Shown here one piece after another: positions 56,652-64,000 of a stretch of DNA of 64,000 bases. Position numbers and translations under genes: made by a program. The notes beneath the pieces are model-generated. The model worked only from the letters and a program-made list of their open reading frames with translations. It did not search any database and was not told the DNA's origin. Within the stretch, counting starts at the first letter, position 1. Every line of letters begins with the position of its first letter. Source of the DNA: Aquabacter sediminis (lineage in GTDB: Bacteria; Pseudomonadota; Alphaproteobacteria; Rhizobiales; Xanthobacteraceae); NCBI RefSeq assembly GCF_028863665.1, contig NZ_JARBFX010000003.1, forward strand, positions 248,001 through 312,000. Reading direction: 5' to 3'.

Positions 56652-57508
56652 GCCCGCGCTTGGAGCCCATGATCGGCCGCTATCTCCACTGCGAGATCGA
56701 TGGCCGTCCGCACCGCATCTATTTCGAGGAGGCCGGCAGCGGCATTCCCCTCGTCTGCCTGCACACCGCCGGCTCGGATGCCCGCCAGTGGCGGCATCTG
56801 CTGTGCGATGACGAGATCACCCGCCACTTCCGCGTTCTGGCCTTTGACCTGCCCTTCCATGGCAAGTCCAATCCGCCGGAAGACTGGGACGGCAGCGAAT
56901 ATCGGCTGACCACCGCCGCCTATACGGCCGCCATCCGCGCCTTCTGCGGCGCGCTGGAACTGGACAAGCCGGTTGTGATGGGCTGCTCCATCGGCGGGCG
57001 GATCGTCCTGAATCTGGCCATCGACCATGCGGCTGAGTTTTCCGCCCTCATCGGCCTGGAGGCGGCGGACTTCCAGCAGCCCTGGTACGACACCAGCTGG
57101 CTCAACCGGCCCGACGTGCATGGCGGGGAAGCCTGCGCGGCGCTCGTCTCCGGCCTCATGTCGCCGGACGTGCCCCCCGCCCGGCGCCGCGAAACGCTCT
57201 GGCACTACAAGCAGAGCGGCCCCGGCGTCTTCAAGGGCGACCTGTATTTCTACCGCGTGGACGGCGACCTCAGGGGCCGCACCGCCGCCATCGACACAAC
57301 GGTGTGCCCGTTGTTCCTGCTCACCGGCGAATATGACTATTCCTGCTCGCCGCAGGACACGCTGCGCACCGCTGCTTCCATTCCGGGCGCCAAGGTCACG
57401 GTCATGGACCGGCTCGGCCATTTCCCCATGAGCGAAAACCCCGAGCAGTTCCGGGCCTATATCGCCCCCGTCCTCGCAGAGGTGCGGGCGCTCAACCACA
57501 AGAAATGA
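56648..57508 (+). CDS. Alpha/beta-fold hydrolase
   Basis: A 286-residue cytosolic hydrolase. LVCLHTAGSDAR (oxyanion region), LAFDLPFHGKS, nucleophile elbow MGCSIGG with Ser114, acid in LLTGEYDYS (about 236), and histidine in RLGHFPMSENPEQF (about 263). Similar to ring-cleavage-product or enol-lactone hydrolases, but specificity is open. It overlaps the small gene upstream (ATGA), and the binding-protein gene follows 14 bases after its stop. Confidence 0.83.
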   Translation: MSPRLEPMIGRYLHCEIDGRPHRIYFEEAGSGIPLVCLHTAGSDARQWRHLLCDDEITRHFRVLAFDLPFHGKSNPPEDWDGSEYRLTTAAYTAAIRAFCGALELDKPVVMGCSIGGRIVLNLAIDHAAEFSALIGLEAADFQQPWYDTSWLNRPDVHGGEACAALVSGLMSPDVPPARRRETLWHYKQSGPGVFKGDLYFYRVDGDLRGRTAAIDTTVCPLFLLTGEYDYSCSPQDTLRTAASIPGAKVTVMDRLGHFPMSENPEQFRAYIAPVLAEVRALNHKK

Positions 57509-57522
57509 ACGGGAGGACTTCC

Positions 57523-58737
57523 ATGAACACCGCAACACGGCTCGCCGCCGTACTCACCGGCGCGCTCACCCTTGCCGCGCCCGGCCTCGCCTCAGCCGCC
57601 GACGACGTGATCCGCATCGGCATCCTGAACGACCAGTCGGGCGTCTTCGCCGACAATGGCGGCCAGGGCTCGGTCGCCGCCGCCCGCCTCGCGGCGCAGG
57701 ATTTCGGCAATTCGGTCAATGGCATGCGCATTGAGATCGTGAATGCCGACCACCAGAACAAGGCCGACATCGCCTCCGCCACCGCCCGCAAATGGTTCGA
57801 CAATGAAGGCGTCGACCTGATCGCGGACGGCGCCGCCTCCTCCGCGGGCTTTGCCATCCTGGAAGCGGCCAAGGAGCGCAAGAAAATCTTCATCGTCAAC
57901 GGCCCGGCCTCCTCCGACTTCACTGGCAAGGCCTGCACGCCCTATTCCTTCCACTTCACCTACGACACCTACGCGCTGGCCAAGATCACCAGCCAGGCCA
58001 TCACCAAGGCCGGCGGCAAGAGCTGGTACTTCATCACGGCCGACTACGCCTTCGGCCACGCGCTCCAGCGCGACGCCACCAAGTTCATCGACGCGGCCGG
58101 CGGCAAGGTGCTGGGCCAGGCGGCCCATCCGCTCGGCACCAATGATTTCTCCTCCTTCCTGCTCCAGGCCCAGTCCTCCAAGGCCAATGTGGTGGGCCTC
58201 GCCACCTCCGGGCGCGACGTGCAGACCGCCATCAAGCAGGCGGGCGAGTTCGGCATCGTGGAAGGCGGCCAGAAGCTCGCCGGCCTCCTGGTCTTCATCA
58301 CCGACGTGAAGGCGCTGGGCGTGAAGGCGGCGCAGGGGCTCCAGGTCACCACCTCCTTTTACTGGGACCTGAACGACGACACCCGCGCCTGGACCAAGCG
58401 CTTCATGGCAGAGACCGGCGGCAAGGTGCCGAGCATGATCCATGCGGGCGTCTATTCCGGCGTGAAGCATTACCTGGAAGCCGTGAAGGCGCTGGGCAGC
58501 AAGGACGGCGAGAAGGTCGCCGCCAAGATGCACGAGATGAAGGTCAACGACATGTACAACAAGGACGTGGAGATCCGCGCCGACGGCCGCGTCCTGCACG
58601 ACATGTACCTGATGCAGGTGAAGACCCCCGCCGAGTCCAAGTACGAGAACGACTTCTACAAGACCGTCCAGCGCTTCCCCGGCTCGGAGTCCTTCCGTCC
58701 GCTGAGCGAGAGCGAGTGCCCGCTCGTCAAGCGCTGA
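57523..58737 (+). CDS. ABC transporter substrate-binding protein (branched-chain amino-acid type)
   Basis: A 404-residue periplasmic protein with a signal peptide (MNTATRLAAVLTGALTLAAP, cleavage near ASA at 25) and a Peripla_BP_6 fold: VIRIGILNDQSGVFADNGG, DFGNSVNGMRIEIVNADHQNKAD, LLQAQSSKANVVGLATSGRD. Such proteins often carry aromatic or short organic acids rather than amino acids. The start has GGGAGGAC upstream. No permease or ATPase gene is present in the operon, so it must use another transporter or serve as a sensor. A strong terminator follows, so it may be the most abundant product. Confidence 0.88.
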   Translation: MNTATRLAAVLTGALTLAAPGLASAADDVIRIGILNDQSGVFADNGGQGSVAAARLAAQDFGNSVNGMRIEIVNADHQNKADIASATARKWFDNEGVDLIADGAASSAGFAILEAAKERKKIFIVNGPASSDFTGKACTPYSFHFTYDTYALAKITSQAITKAGGKSWYFITADYAFGHALQRDATKFIDAAGGKVLGQAAHPLGTNDFSSFLLQAQSSKANVVGLATSGRDVQTAIKQAGEFGIVEGGQKLAGLLVFITDVKALGVKAAQGLQVTTSFYWDLNDDTRAWTKRFMAETGGKVPSMIHAGVYSGVKHYLEAVKALGSKDGEKVAAKMHEMKVNDMYNKDVEIRADGRVLHDMYLMQVKTPAESKYENDFYKTVQRFPGSESFRPLSESECPLVKR

Positions 58738-58746
58738 TCCCTTCCA

Positions 58747-58779
58747 GCCGGCCCGCCCCCGAACGCGGGCCGGCTTTTT
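58747..58779 (+). terminator. Intrinsic terminator inside the operon
   Basis: A 10-bp stem GCCGGCCCGC / GCGGGCCGGC, eight-base loop, then TTTTT, placed 10 bases after the binding-protein stop and 12 bases before the ALDH start. It should attenuate the downstream genes. Confidence 0.85.
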
Positions 58780-58790
58780 GTGAGGACCTC

Positions 58791-60269
58791 ATGACCGCCC
58801 TGCCCTTCTTCGTCGCAGGCCAGCCCGTCCAGGGGACGGGGCCGGCCTTCGCCTCCATCAATCCCGCCACCGGCGCGGTGAATTACGAGGTGTCAGCCGC
58901 CTCCGCCGCCGACGTGGATGCCGCCGTCCGATCCGCCCAGGCGGCGGTGCACTCGGCCAAGTGGCGCAATCTGCGCCCCCACGAGCGCGCCCGCATCATC
59001 GCCCGCATCGCCGATGGCATGGCCGCCAATGCCGACGAACTCGCCGCCATCCAGATGCGCGAGAACGGCAAGGTCATGGCCGAGTGCCGGACCCAGGTGG
59101 CGAGCGCCATCGCCACCTTCCGCTACTTCGCCTCCGTCTGCGAGACGCTCGGCTCCGACCTGACCCCGCCGCGCGGCGACTACCTGTCCATGGCGGTCTA
59201 TGAGCCCATGGGGGTGGTGGCTGCCATCACGCCCTGGAACTCGCCCCTCACCATGGAGGCGCAGAAGGTGGCCCCGGCGCTCGCCGCCGGAAACGCGGTC
59301 ATCGTCAAGCCCTCCGAGGTGACGCCCACCGCCGCGCTTCTGGTGGCGCGCATCGCCGCCGAGGCGGGCCTGCCCGCCGGCATCCTCAATGTGGTGACCG
59401 GCCTTGGCGGGGAAGCGGGCGTGTCCCTGGTGCGCCATCCCGGCGTGCGCATGGTCTCCTTCACCGGCGGCACCGAGACGGGCCGGGCCATCGGCCGCAT
59501 CTGCGCCGACCGGCTCATTCCCGCCGCCTTGGAACTGGGCGGCAAGTCGCCCAACATCGTGTTCGCCGATGCCGATCTTGATGCCGCCGTGGCCGGCGTC
59601 ATGGGCGGCATCTTCGAGGGGTCGGGCCAGTCCTGCGTCGCCGGCTCGCGCCTGTTCGTGCAGCGTGCCGCCTTCGACGACTTCGCCGCGCGCCTGAAGG
59701 CCGCCACCGACGCCCTGAAGGTGGGCCTGCCCACGGAAGCCGGCGTGAAGATGGGGCCGCTGGCCTCCTTCCCCCATCGCGAGCGCGTGGAGCGCATGGT
59801 GGAGACCGCCCGCAAGGAAGGCGGCGAGATCATCTCCGGCGGCGCCCGCCCCGACGATGCCGCGCTTGCCGCCGGCGCCTTCTACCGGCCCACCCTCATT
59901 TGCGGCCTGACCAACCGCTCCAGCGCCGCCCAGCAGGAAATCTTCGGGCCCGTCCTGGTGCTGCTGCCCTTCGACGACGAGGCGGACGTGGTGGCCCAGG
60001 CCAATGACAGCGTCTATGGCCTCGCCTGCGGCATCTGGACGGCGGACTATCGCCGCGCCTACCGCGTCGCCCGCGCCATCGAGGCGGGCACGGTGTGGAT
60101 CAACACCTACAAGCAATTGTCCATCGCCACCCCCTTCGGCGGCTTCAAGGAAAGCGGCATCGGCCGCGAGAAGGGCATTTCCGGCGTGCGCCTCTACCAG
60201 CAGGCCAAGGGCATCTATTGGGACATGGGGCCGCTGGTGGGCGGCGACGAGAAGGGCTTCAATCAATGA
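58791..60269 (+). CDS. NAD(P)-dependent aldehyde dehydrogenase
   Basis: A 492-residue aldehyde dehydrogenase. PWNSPLTMEAQKVAPALAAGNAVIVKPSE, the FTGGTETGR cofactor segment, ELGGKSPNIV with the general base Glu near residue 247, GQSCVAGSR with the catalytic Cys near 282, and EIFGPVLVLLPF. It should oxidise an aldehyde, presumably the pathway intermediate. GAGGAC precedes the ATG at 58791. The next gene overlaps it (ATGA). Confidence 0.92.
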   Translation: MTALPFFVAGQPVQGTGPAFASINPATGAVNYEVSAASAADVDAAVRSAQAAVHSAKWRNLRPHERARIIARIADGMAANADELAAIQMRENGKVMAECRTQVASAIATFRYFASVCETLGSDLTPPRGDYLSMAVYEPMGVVAAITPWNSPLTMEAQKVAPALAAGNAVIVKPSEVTPTAALLVARIAAEAGLPAGILNVVTGLGGEAGVSLVRHPGVRMVSFTGGTETGRAIGRICADRLIPAALELGGKSPNIVFADADLDAAVAGVMGGIFEGSGQSCVAGSRLFVQRAAFDDFAARLKAATDALKVGLPTEAGVKMGPLASFPHRERVERMVETARKEGGEIISGGARPDDAALAAGAFYRPTLICGLTNRSSAAQQEIFGPVLVLLPFDDEADVVAQANDSVYGLACGIWTADYRRAYRVARAIEAGTVWINTYKQLSIATPFGGFKESGIGREKGISGVRLYQQAKGIYWDMGPLVGGDEKGFNQ

Positions 60270-61150
60270 CGGGTTCGGTTGGTTTCATCGGGCTCGGCGT
60301 CATGGGCGAGCCCATGTGCCGGAATCTGGCCCAGAAGAGCGGGCGCCCCGTCATCGGCTTCGACCGCGCCGACGCCCCCCTGGAGCGGCTTGCCGCCTTC
60401 GGCGTGACGCGCGCCGACAGCCTTGCCGCGCTCGCCGCCTCCTGCGACGTCATCCTCATGGCGCTGCCGAGCGGCGCCCATGTGGAGGCGGTGACGCTCA
60501 GCGAGAACGGCCTGCTCGCCGGCGCCCGGCCGGGCCAGGTGATCGTCGACCTCGGCACCTCGCCGGTGGAGCTGACCCGCGACATCGCCGCCCGCTTCGG
60601 TGAGAAGGGCGCCATCTATGCGGACGCCCCCATCGCCCGCACCCGGCAGGCGGCGGAAGAAGGCACGCTCTCCATCATGGTGGGGGCGGACGAGGAGACG
60701 TTCGCCGCCATCCGTCCGCTGCTGGCCACCTTCGCCAGCGACATCACCCATTGCGGGCCGGTGGGCGCGGGGCAGATCGTCAAGATCCTCAACAATATGG
60801 TGCTGGTGGAGACGGTGGTCGCCCTCTCGGAGGCCATCGCCACCGCCAGGCGCGCCGGGGTGGACGGCAAGCTCCTGTTCGAGACCCTCATGAAGGGCTC
60901 GGCCGACAGCTTCGCTTTGCGCAATCACGGCCTGAAGGCGGTGGTGCCCGACACCTTCCCCGAGCGCGCTTTCTCCACCTCCTACGCCCGCAAGGACATT
61001 TCCTATGCCCTCTCCCTGGCGGGCTCCGTGGGCCTGAAGCTGGAGGGGGCGGAACTGGCCGACCGCTTGCTCGGCCGCACCCAGGAGGCGGGCTTTGCCG
61101 ACCTTTACTGGCCGGTGGTCAGCCGCATCATCGCCGCCGGCGAAAGCTGA
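60266..61150 (+). CDS. NAD(P)-dependent beta-hydroxyacid dehydrogenase family protein
   Basis: A 294-residue enzyme of the 3-hydroxyisobutyrate-dehydrogenase family. Cofactor motif GFIGLGVMGEPM; catalytic Lys173 in GAGQIVKILNNMV with Asn177. The substrate motif, normally DAPVSGG, reads DAPIARTRQ (120-128), so it does not act on the standard substrates in the standard way. Partner of the upstream aldehyde dehydrogenase by ATGA overlap; together they could convert an alcohol to an acid. A terminator follows at 61254. Confidence 0.85.
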   Translation: MTGSVGFIGLGVMGEPMCRNLAQKSGRPVIGFDRADAPLERLAAFGVTRADSLAALAASCDVILMALPSGAHVEAVTLSENGLLAGARPGQVIVDLGTSPVELTRDIAARFGEKGAIYADAPIARTRQAAEEGTLSIMVGADEETFAAIRPLLATFASDITHCGPVGAGQIVKILNNMVLVETVVALSEAIATARRAGVDGKLLFETLMKGSADSFALRNHGLKAVVPDTFPERAFSTSYARKDISYALSLAGSVGLKLEGAELADRLLGRTQEAGFADLYWPVVSRIIAAGES

Positions 61151-61253
61151 CGGCGCCGCCGCGCCGGCCGCCGGCCAGCCCTGACCCGGCGGCCGGCGCG
61201 GACCTTTCCGGAACGCTCCCGCCGCCTTCCTCCCGGCGCGCGTTCCACATCTT

Positions 61254-61316
61254 GAGGGCGATCCCGCCGCTCGGCGCGTCAAACGCGCCAAGCAGCGGTG
61301 AATCGCCCTCTTTTTT
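61254..61316 (+). terminator. Branched intrinsic terminator of the hydrolase-ALDH operon
   Basis: Outer stem GAGGGCGAT / ATCGCCCTC (9 bp) enclosing a GC-rich inner hairpin (GGCGCG-TCAAA-CGCGCC), then TTTTTT. It separates the operon from the iclR gene. Confidence 0.85.
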
Positions 61317-61380
61317 GGTGTAATCCCCGGCGGACGGGAATGGCGCGACGGCGGCGGTGGCCGCGTTCAGGGAGACAGGC

Positions 61381-62103
61381 GTGGCCGAGAAGCAGACCTT
61401 CACCTCCCCCGACGGGGGCGTCGCCGCCGTCGAGCGGGCCTTCGCCATCATCGCGGCGCTGGAGCAGGGCGACAGCCCGGTGAGCCTGGCGGACCTCTCC
61501 CGCGTCACCGGCCTCTATAAGAGCACCATCCTGCGCCTCATGGCCTCGCTGGAGCACAATGGCTATGCCACGCGCCTGCGGGACGGGCGCTATGACCTCG
61601 GCCCCGCCGCCTTCCGCCTGGGCCTTGCCCATGAGCGCAAGAATGCGCTGCGCGGCCAGGTGCTTCCCGTGCTCCAGGACCTGGTGGACAAGGGCACGGA
61701 GAGCGCCTCCTTCCACATGCGCCAGGATGGAGAGCGCCGGCTTTGCCTGCTGCGGGTGGATTCCCGCCATTCCACCCTCGACCGGGTGACGGCGGGCGAG
61801 ACATATCCCCTGAAGGTGGGCGCCGCCGGCCGGGTGATCCTGGCGTTCGAGGGCAGCGCGGGCGCCGATTTCGACACGCTCCGCGCGGAGGGCTGGGCCT
61901 TGTCCCTGGGCGAGCGGGACCCGGCCTGCGCGGGCCTTGCGGCGCCCGTGTTCGGGCCGGGCGGCCTGATGGGCGCGGTGTCCCTGTCCGGCCCCCGCGA
62001 GCGCTTCGGCCCGGACGAGATCGCGGCCATGCGCGCCTTGCTGATGCCCGCCGCCGCCGACCTGACGCGGCGCCTGGGCGGCACCTGGCCGCGCTTTGCC
62101 TGA
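61381..62103 (+). CDS. IclR-family transcriptional regulator
   Basis: A 240-residue regulator. N-terminal winged helix-turn-helix (AVERAFAIIAALEQGDSPVSLADLSRVTGLYKSTILRLMASL), then a C-terminal effector-binding domain (LCLLRVDSRHSTLDRVTAGETYPLKVGAAGRVILAF, VSLSGPRERF). The start is GTG at 61381 with AGGGAG six bases upstream; GTG at 61357 is less likely. It is convergent with tctC. It is the best candidate for binding the two TTCTG-N5-CAGAA dyads at 56178 and 63236. Confidence 0.9.
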   Translation: MAEKQTFTSPDGGVAAVERAFAIIAALEQGDSPVSLADLSRVTGLYKSTILRLMASLEHNGYATRLRDGRYDLGPAAFRLGLAHERKNALRGQVLPVLQDLVDKGTESASFHMRQDGERRLCLLRVDSRHSTLDRVTAGETYPLKVGAAGRVILAFEGSAGADFDTLRAEGWALSLGERDPACAGLAAPVFGPGGLMGAVSLSGPRERFGPDEIAAMRALLMPAAADLTRRLGGTWPRFA

Positions 62104-62114
62104 CGCATAAAAAA

Positions 62115-62136
62115 GACCGGGCGTCGCCGCCCGGTC
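62115..62136. terminator. Bidirectional terminator between iclR and tctC
   Basis: A 9-bp stem GACCGGGCG / CGCCCGGTC with a TCGC loop; an A run on the left gives a T tract on the minus strand, ending tctC. Confidence 0.8.
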
Positions 62137-62161
62137 CCGTCTCATTCCCCGTCCGTGCGGT

Positions 62162-63127
62162 TCACTTCAGCGTGGCGCCCGAGGCCTTGGCGGCGGCGCC
62201 CCATTTCTGGGTTTCATCCGCCATGAAGGCCGCGAAGGCGTCCGGCGTCGAGTTGATGACGTCCCCGCCCAATTGCTCGATGCGCTTGGTCATGTCCGGC
62301 TCGGCGACGATGCGCGAGACCTCCTTATAGATGGTCTGCACCAGCTCCGGCTTGATGGAGGCGGGCGCCAAGAGGCCGAACCAGGTGGCGGCCTCGAAGC
62401 CCTTGAGGCCGGATTCGTCGAAAGTGGGCACGTCCGGCAGCGCGGACAGCCGGCGGGAATTGGCCACCGCGATGGCGCGCAGCTTGCCGGTCTCGATCAG
62501 CGGAATGACGGCGGTGGCGGTGGCCAGCATCATCTGCACCTGCCCGCCCATGAGATCGGTCAGCGCCGGGGAATCGCCCTTATAGGGCACGTGGGTGATG
62601 CCGCTCTTGGTGGCGATCTTGAACAATTCGCCGGACAGATGCTGCGCCGTGCCGATGCCGGGCGAGGCGAAATTCACCTTGTCGCCTTCCTTGGCGAGCC
62701 AGGCGGTGAATTCGGGCAAGGTCTTGGCCGGCACCTGCGGGTTCACCACCAGCACGAGGGGCACCTTGGTGACCAGGGTGATGGGCGCGAAATCCTTCAC
62801 CGGGTCATAGGTGAGGCCGGGATAGAGATGGCCCGAAATGGTGTGGGCCGAGGTGGTCATGAAGAGCGTGTAGCCATCGCCCGCCGCCTGGGCGACCGCA
62901 CGCGCGGCAATGGTGGTGCCGGCGCCCGCCCGGTTGTCCACCACCACCGGCTGCTTCCAGGCGGTGGAGAGCTTCTCGGAGATGGCACGGGCCACCACGT
63001 CGGTCGCGCCGCCCGCCGCATAGGGCACGATCATGGTGACGGGGCGGCTGGGATAGGTCTGCGCGGCCGCGGGCGCGGCGAGCGCCAGGCAGCCGGCCAA
63101 GGCGGCCAGAGTGGTCTTCAGGGTCAT
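62162..63127 (-). CDS. tctC: Tripartite tricarboxylate transporter binding protein (TctC/Bug)
   Basis: A 321-residue periplasmic receptor of the Bug family. Signal peptide MTLKTTLAALAGCLALAAPAAA, then YPSRPVTMIVPYAAGGATDVVAR, VVDNRAGAGTT and NFASPGIGTAQHL, all typical. No tctA or tctB membrane genes are within the window; Bug proteins are often encoded alone. It is divergent from a tricarballylate-dehydrogenase-like gene, so a di- or tricarboxylate ligand is plausible. Confidence 0.9.
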   Translation of the reverse strand: MTLKTTLAALAGCLALAAPAAAQTYPSRPVTMIVPYAAGGATDVVARAISEKLSTAWKQPVVVDNRAGAGTTIAARAVAQAAGDGYTLFMTTSAHTISGHLYPGLTYDPVKDFAPITLVTKVPLVLVVNPQVPAKTLPEFTAWLAKEGDKVNFASPGIGTAQHLSGELFKIATKSGITHVPYKGDSPALTDLMGGQVQMMLATATAVIPLIETGKLRAIAVANSRRLSALPDVPTFDESGLKGFEAATWFGLLAPASIKPELVQTIYKEVSRIVAEPDMTKRIEQLGGDVINSTPDAFAAFMADETQKWGAAAKASGATLK

Positions 63128-63235
63128 GTGTCCTCCCGATCGTCTTGCTTGAGCGGACTTGGTCCGCGCGGAGGGGCCGCTGGCGCTGCCCCGCGTCCTC
63201 CGTCGCCCTCAAAGAAGAGGCGCGACAGCGGAATG

Positions 63236-63260
63236 TTCTGCTAGACAGAATAATTATTCT
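63236..63260. promoter_or_regulatory. TTCTG-N5-CAGAA dyad, site 2, with overlapping palindrome
   Basis: TTCTGCTAGACAGAA (63236-63250) overlaps a perfect 14-bp palindrome AGAATAATTATTCT (63247-63260) in an AT-rich patch between tctC and tcuA. The dyad matches site 1 at 56178. Confidence 0.6.
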
Positions 63261-63288
63261 AATTTCATAATAAGCCCTGCCCCTCCCC

Positions 63289-63306
63289 CGTCAAGGCATC
63301 TTGACG
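63289..63306. promoter_or_regulatory. CGTCAAG-GCAT-CTTGACG dyad
   Basis: A perfect 7-bp inverted repeat with a four-base spacer in the tctC/tcuA gap. Probably a regulator site; the protein is unknown. Confidence 0.4.
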
Positions 63307-63331
63307 AGGCGGTGTGTGAGGGGCCACATAC

Positions 63332-63347
63332 GCATACTTTTGTATGC
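63332..63347. promoter_or_regulatory. GCATAC-TTTT-GTATGC dyad before tcuA
   Basis: A perfect 6-bp dyad, 13 bases before the tcuA ribosome site (AAGGAG, 63361). The TAC/GTA half-sites recall GntR-family operators; it could also be a leader hairpin. Confidence 0.4.
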
Positions 63348-63372
63348 AAAAGGATGCAGGAAGGAGATGCCC

Positions 63373-64000
63373 ATGGCGGCGCGCACGGTCTATGGCCGGC
63401 AGTGGGATGTTGTGGTGGTGGGCGGCGGCAACGCGGCCCTGTGCGCAGCCATTGCCGCGCGCCGGCAAGGCGCCTCGGTGCTGGTGCTTGAGGCGGCCTC
63501 CCGCTTCTATCGCGGCGGCAACACCCGCCACACCCGCAACATGCGCTGCGCCCATGACAGCGCCACCGACACGCTGACCGGCCCCTATAGCGAGGAGGAG
63601 TTCTTCGACGACCTCCTGCGCGTCACCCAGGGCCATACGGATGAAGACCTGGCGCGCTTCATGATCGCCAAGTCCAAGGACATGCTGACCTGGATCACCG
63701 AGCAGGGGGTGCGCTTCCAGCCCTCCCTCGGCGGCACGCTCTCGCTGGGGCGCACCAATTCCTTCTTCCTCGGCGGCGGCCGGGCCATGCTGAACGCCCT
63801 CTATCTCACCGCCGAGCGGCTCGGCGTGGAAGTGGCCTATGACAGCGAGGTGGTGGGCCTCACTTTGGAGGGCGGCACCTTCCGCTCCGCCCGCGTGCGC
63901 CATCCCGGCGGCACAGATGAGGTCACCGCCCGCGCCTTGGTGGCGGCGGCCGGCGGCTTCGAGGCCAATATCGAGTGGCTGAAGGAATATTGGGGCCCGC
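63373..64000 (+). CDS. tcuA: FAD-dependent tricarballylate dehydrogenase-like protein (partial)
   Basis: The first 209 residues of a succinate-dehydrogenase/fumarate-reductase-type flavoprotein; the gene continues beyond the window. FAD-binding VVVVGGGNAALCAAIAARR at about 13-31, then YRGGNTRHTRNMRCAHD and SLGRTNSFFLGGGRAMLNAL, which match TcuA, the enzyme oxidising tricarballylate to cis-aconitate. AAGGAG precedes the ATG. It is divergent from tctC. TcuB, the usual electron acceptor, would be expected downstream outside the window. Confidence 0.83.
   Translation, partial: MAARTVYGRQWDVVVVGGGNAALCAAIAARRQGASVLVLEAASRFYRGGNTRHTRNMRCAHDSATDTLTGPYSEEEFFDDLLRVTQGHTDEDLARFMIAKSKDMLTWITEQGVRFQPSLGGTLSLGRTNSFFLGGGRAMLNALYLTAERLGVEVAYDSEVVGLTLEGGTFRSARVRHPGGTDEVTARALVAAAGGFEANIEWLKEYWGP

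Overview
The window is chromosomal DNA from a high-GC alphaproteobacterium, most likely of the order Hyphomicrobiales (Xanthobacter/Azorhizobium-like). The evidence is gene content and order: pgsA-perM-hdaA-ppk-ppx, a Rieske-cytochrome b-cytochrome c1 operon next to trmL, hemF and apt, a Brucella Omp19-like lipoprotein, DUF1285-moxR-DUF58-DUF4159, and divergent dctA/dctBD. The genus is inference. No insertion sequence, prophage, integrase or CRISPR array is visible. Genes are tightly packed, with many ATGA/GTGA overlaps and a few GTG or TTG starts.

Layout. 0-9.6 kb: housekeeping genes, mostly on the minus strand. They are SDR-pgsA-perM-hdaA-ppk (phospholipid, replication control, polyphosphate), rlmE-ppx, a transaldolase and an apparently membrane-anchored chorismate mutase; an Inh/Omp19-type lipoprotein is on the plus strand. 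9.8-13.6 kb: wrbA, pncB and a GAF-PAS-GGDEF diguanylate cyclase. 13.7-19 kb: a glyoxylate (glycerate-pathway) cluster, gcl-hyi-glxR-pyk, with a perfect RNA hairpin in every internal gap. 19-32 kb: CYTH phosphatase, uracil-DNA glycosylase, ETF-ubiquinone oxidoreductase, apt, thioredoxin-ccdA, the bc1 complex (petABC), trmL, hemF, a YodC-like protein, and a chain of overlapping genes DUF1285-nudL-DUF6111-cca. 32.5-39.4 kb: a five-step MoxR/von Willebrand type operon. 39-44.6 kb: an OafA-like acyltransferase and a polyamine-type ABC transporter (potGHI without potF). 44.8-49.2 kb: tRNA-Thr(GGT), a Zn/Cd/Pb P-type ATPase with its MerR regulator, and a second diguanylate cyclase. 49.3-54.2 kb: C4-dicarboxylate uptake, dctA with a sigma-54 promoter and tandem DctD-type dyads, and dctBD.

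54.2-64 kb is the accessory-looking part. A lactonase-like metallohydrolase lies divergent to a small unknown protein, an alpha/beta hydrolase, an orphan amino-acid-type binding protein, an aldehyde dehydrogenase, a beta-hydroxyacid dehydrogenase with an altered substrate motif, and an IclR regulator. Next comes an orphan TctC binding protein divergent from a tricarballylate-dehydrogenase-like flavoprotein that runs off the window. The same 15-bp dyad, TTCTG-N5-CAGAA, occurs in both divergent promoter regions (56178 and 63236), which suggests that one regulator, probably the IclR protein, controls both gene sets. This is the best candidate here for an undescribed catabolic system. Its substrate cannot be read from the sequence.
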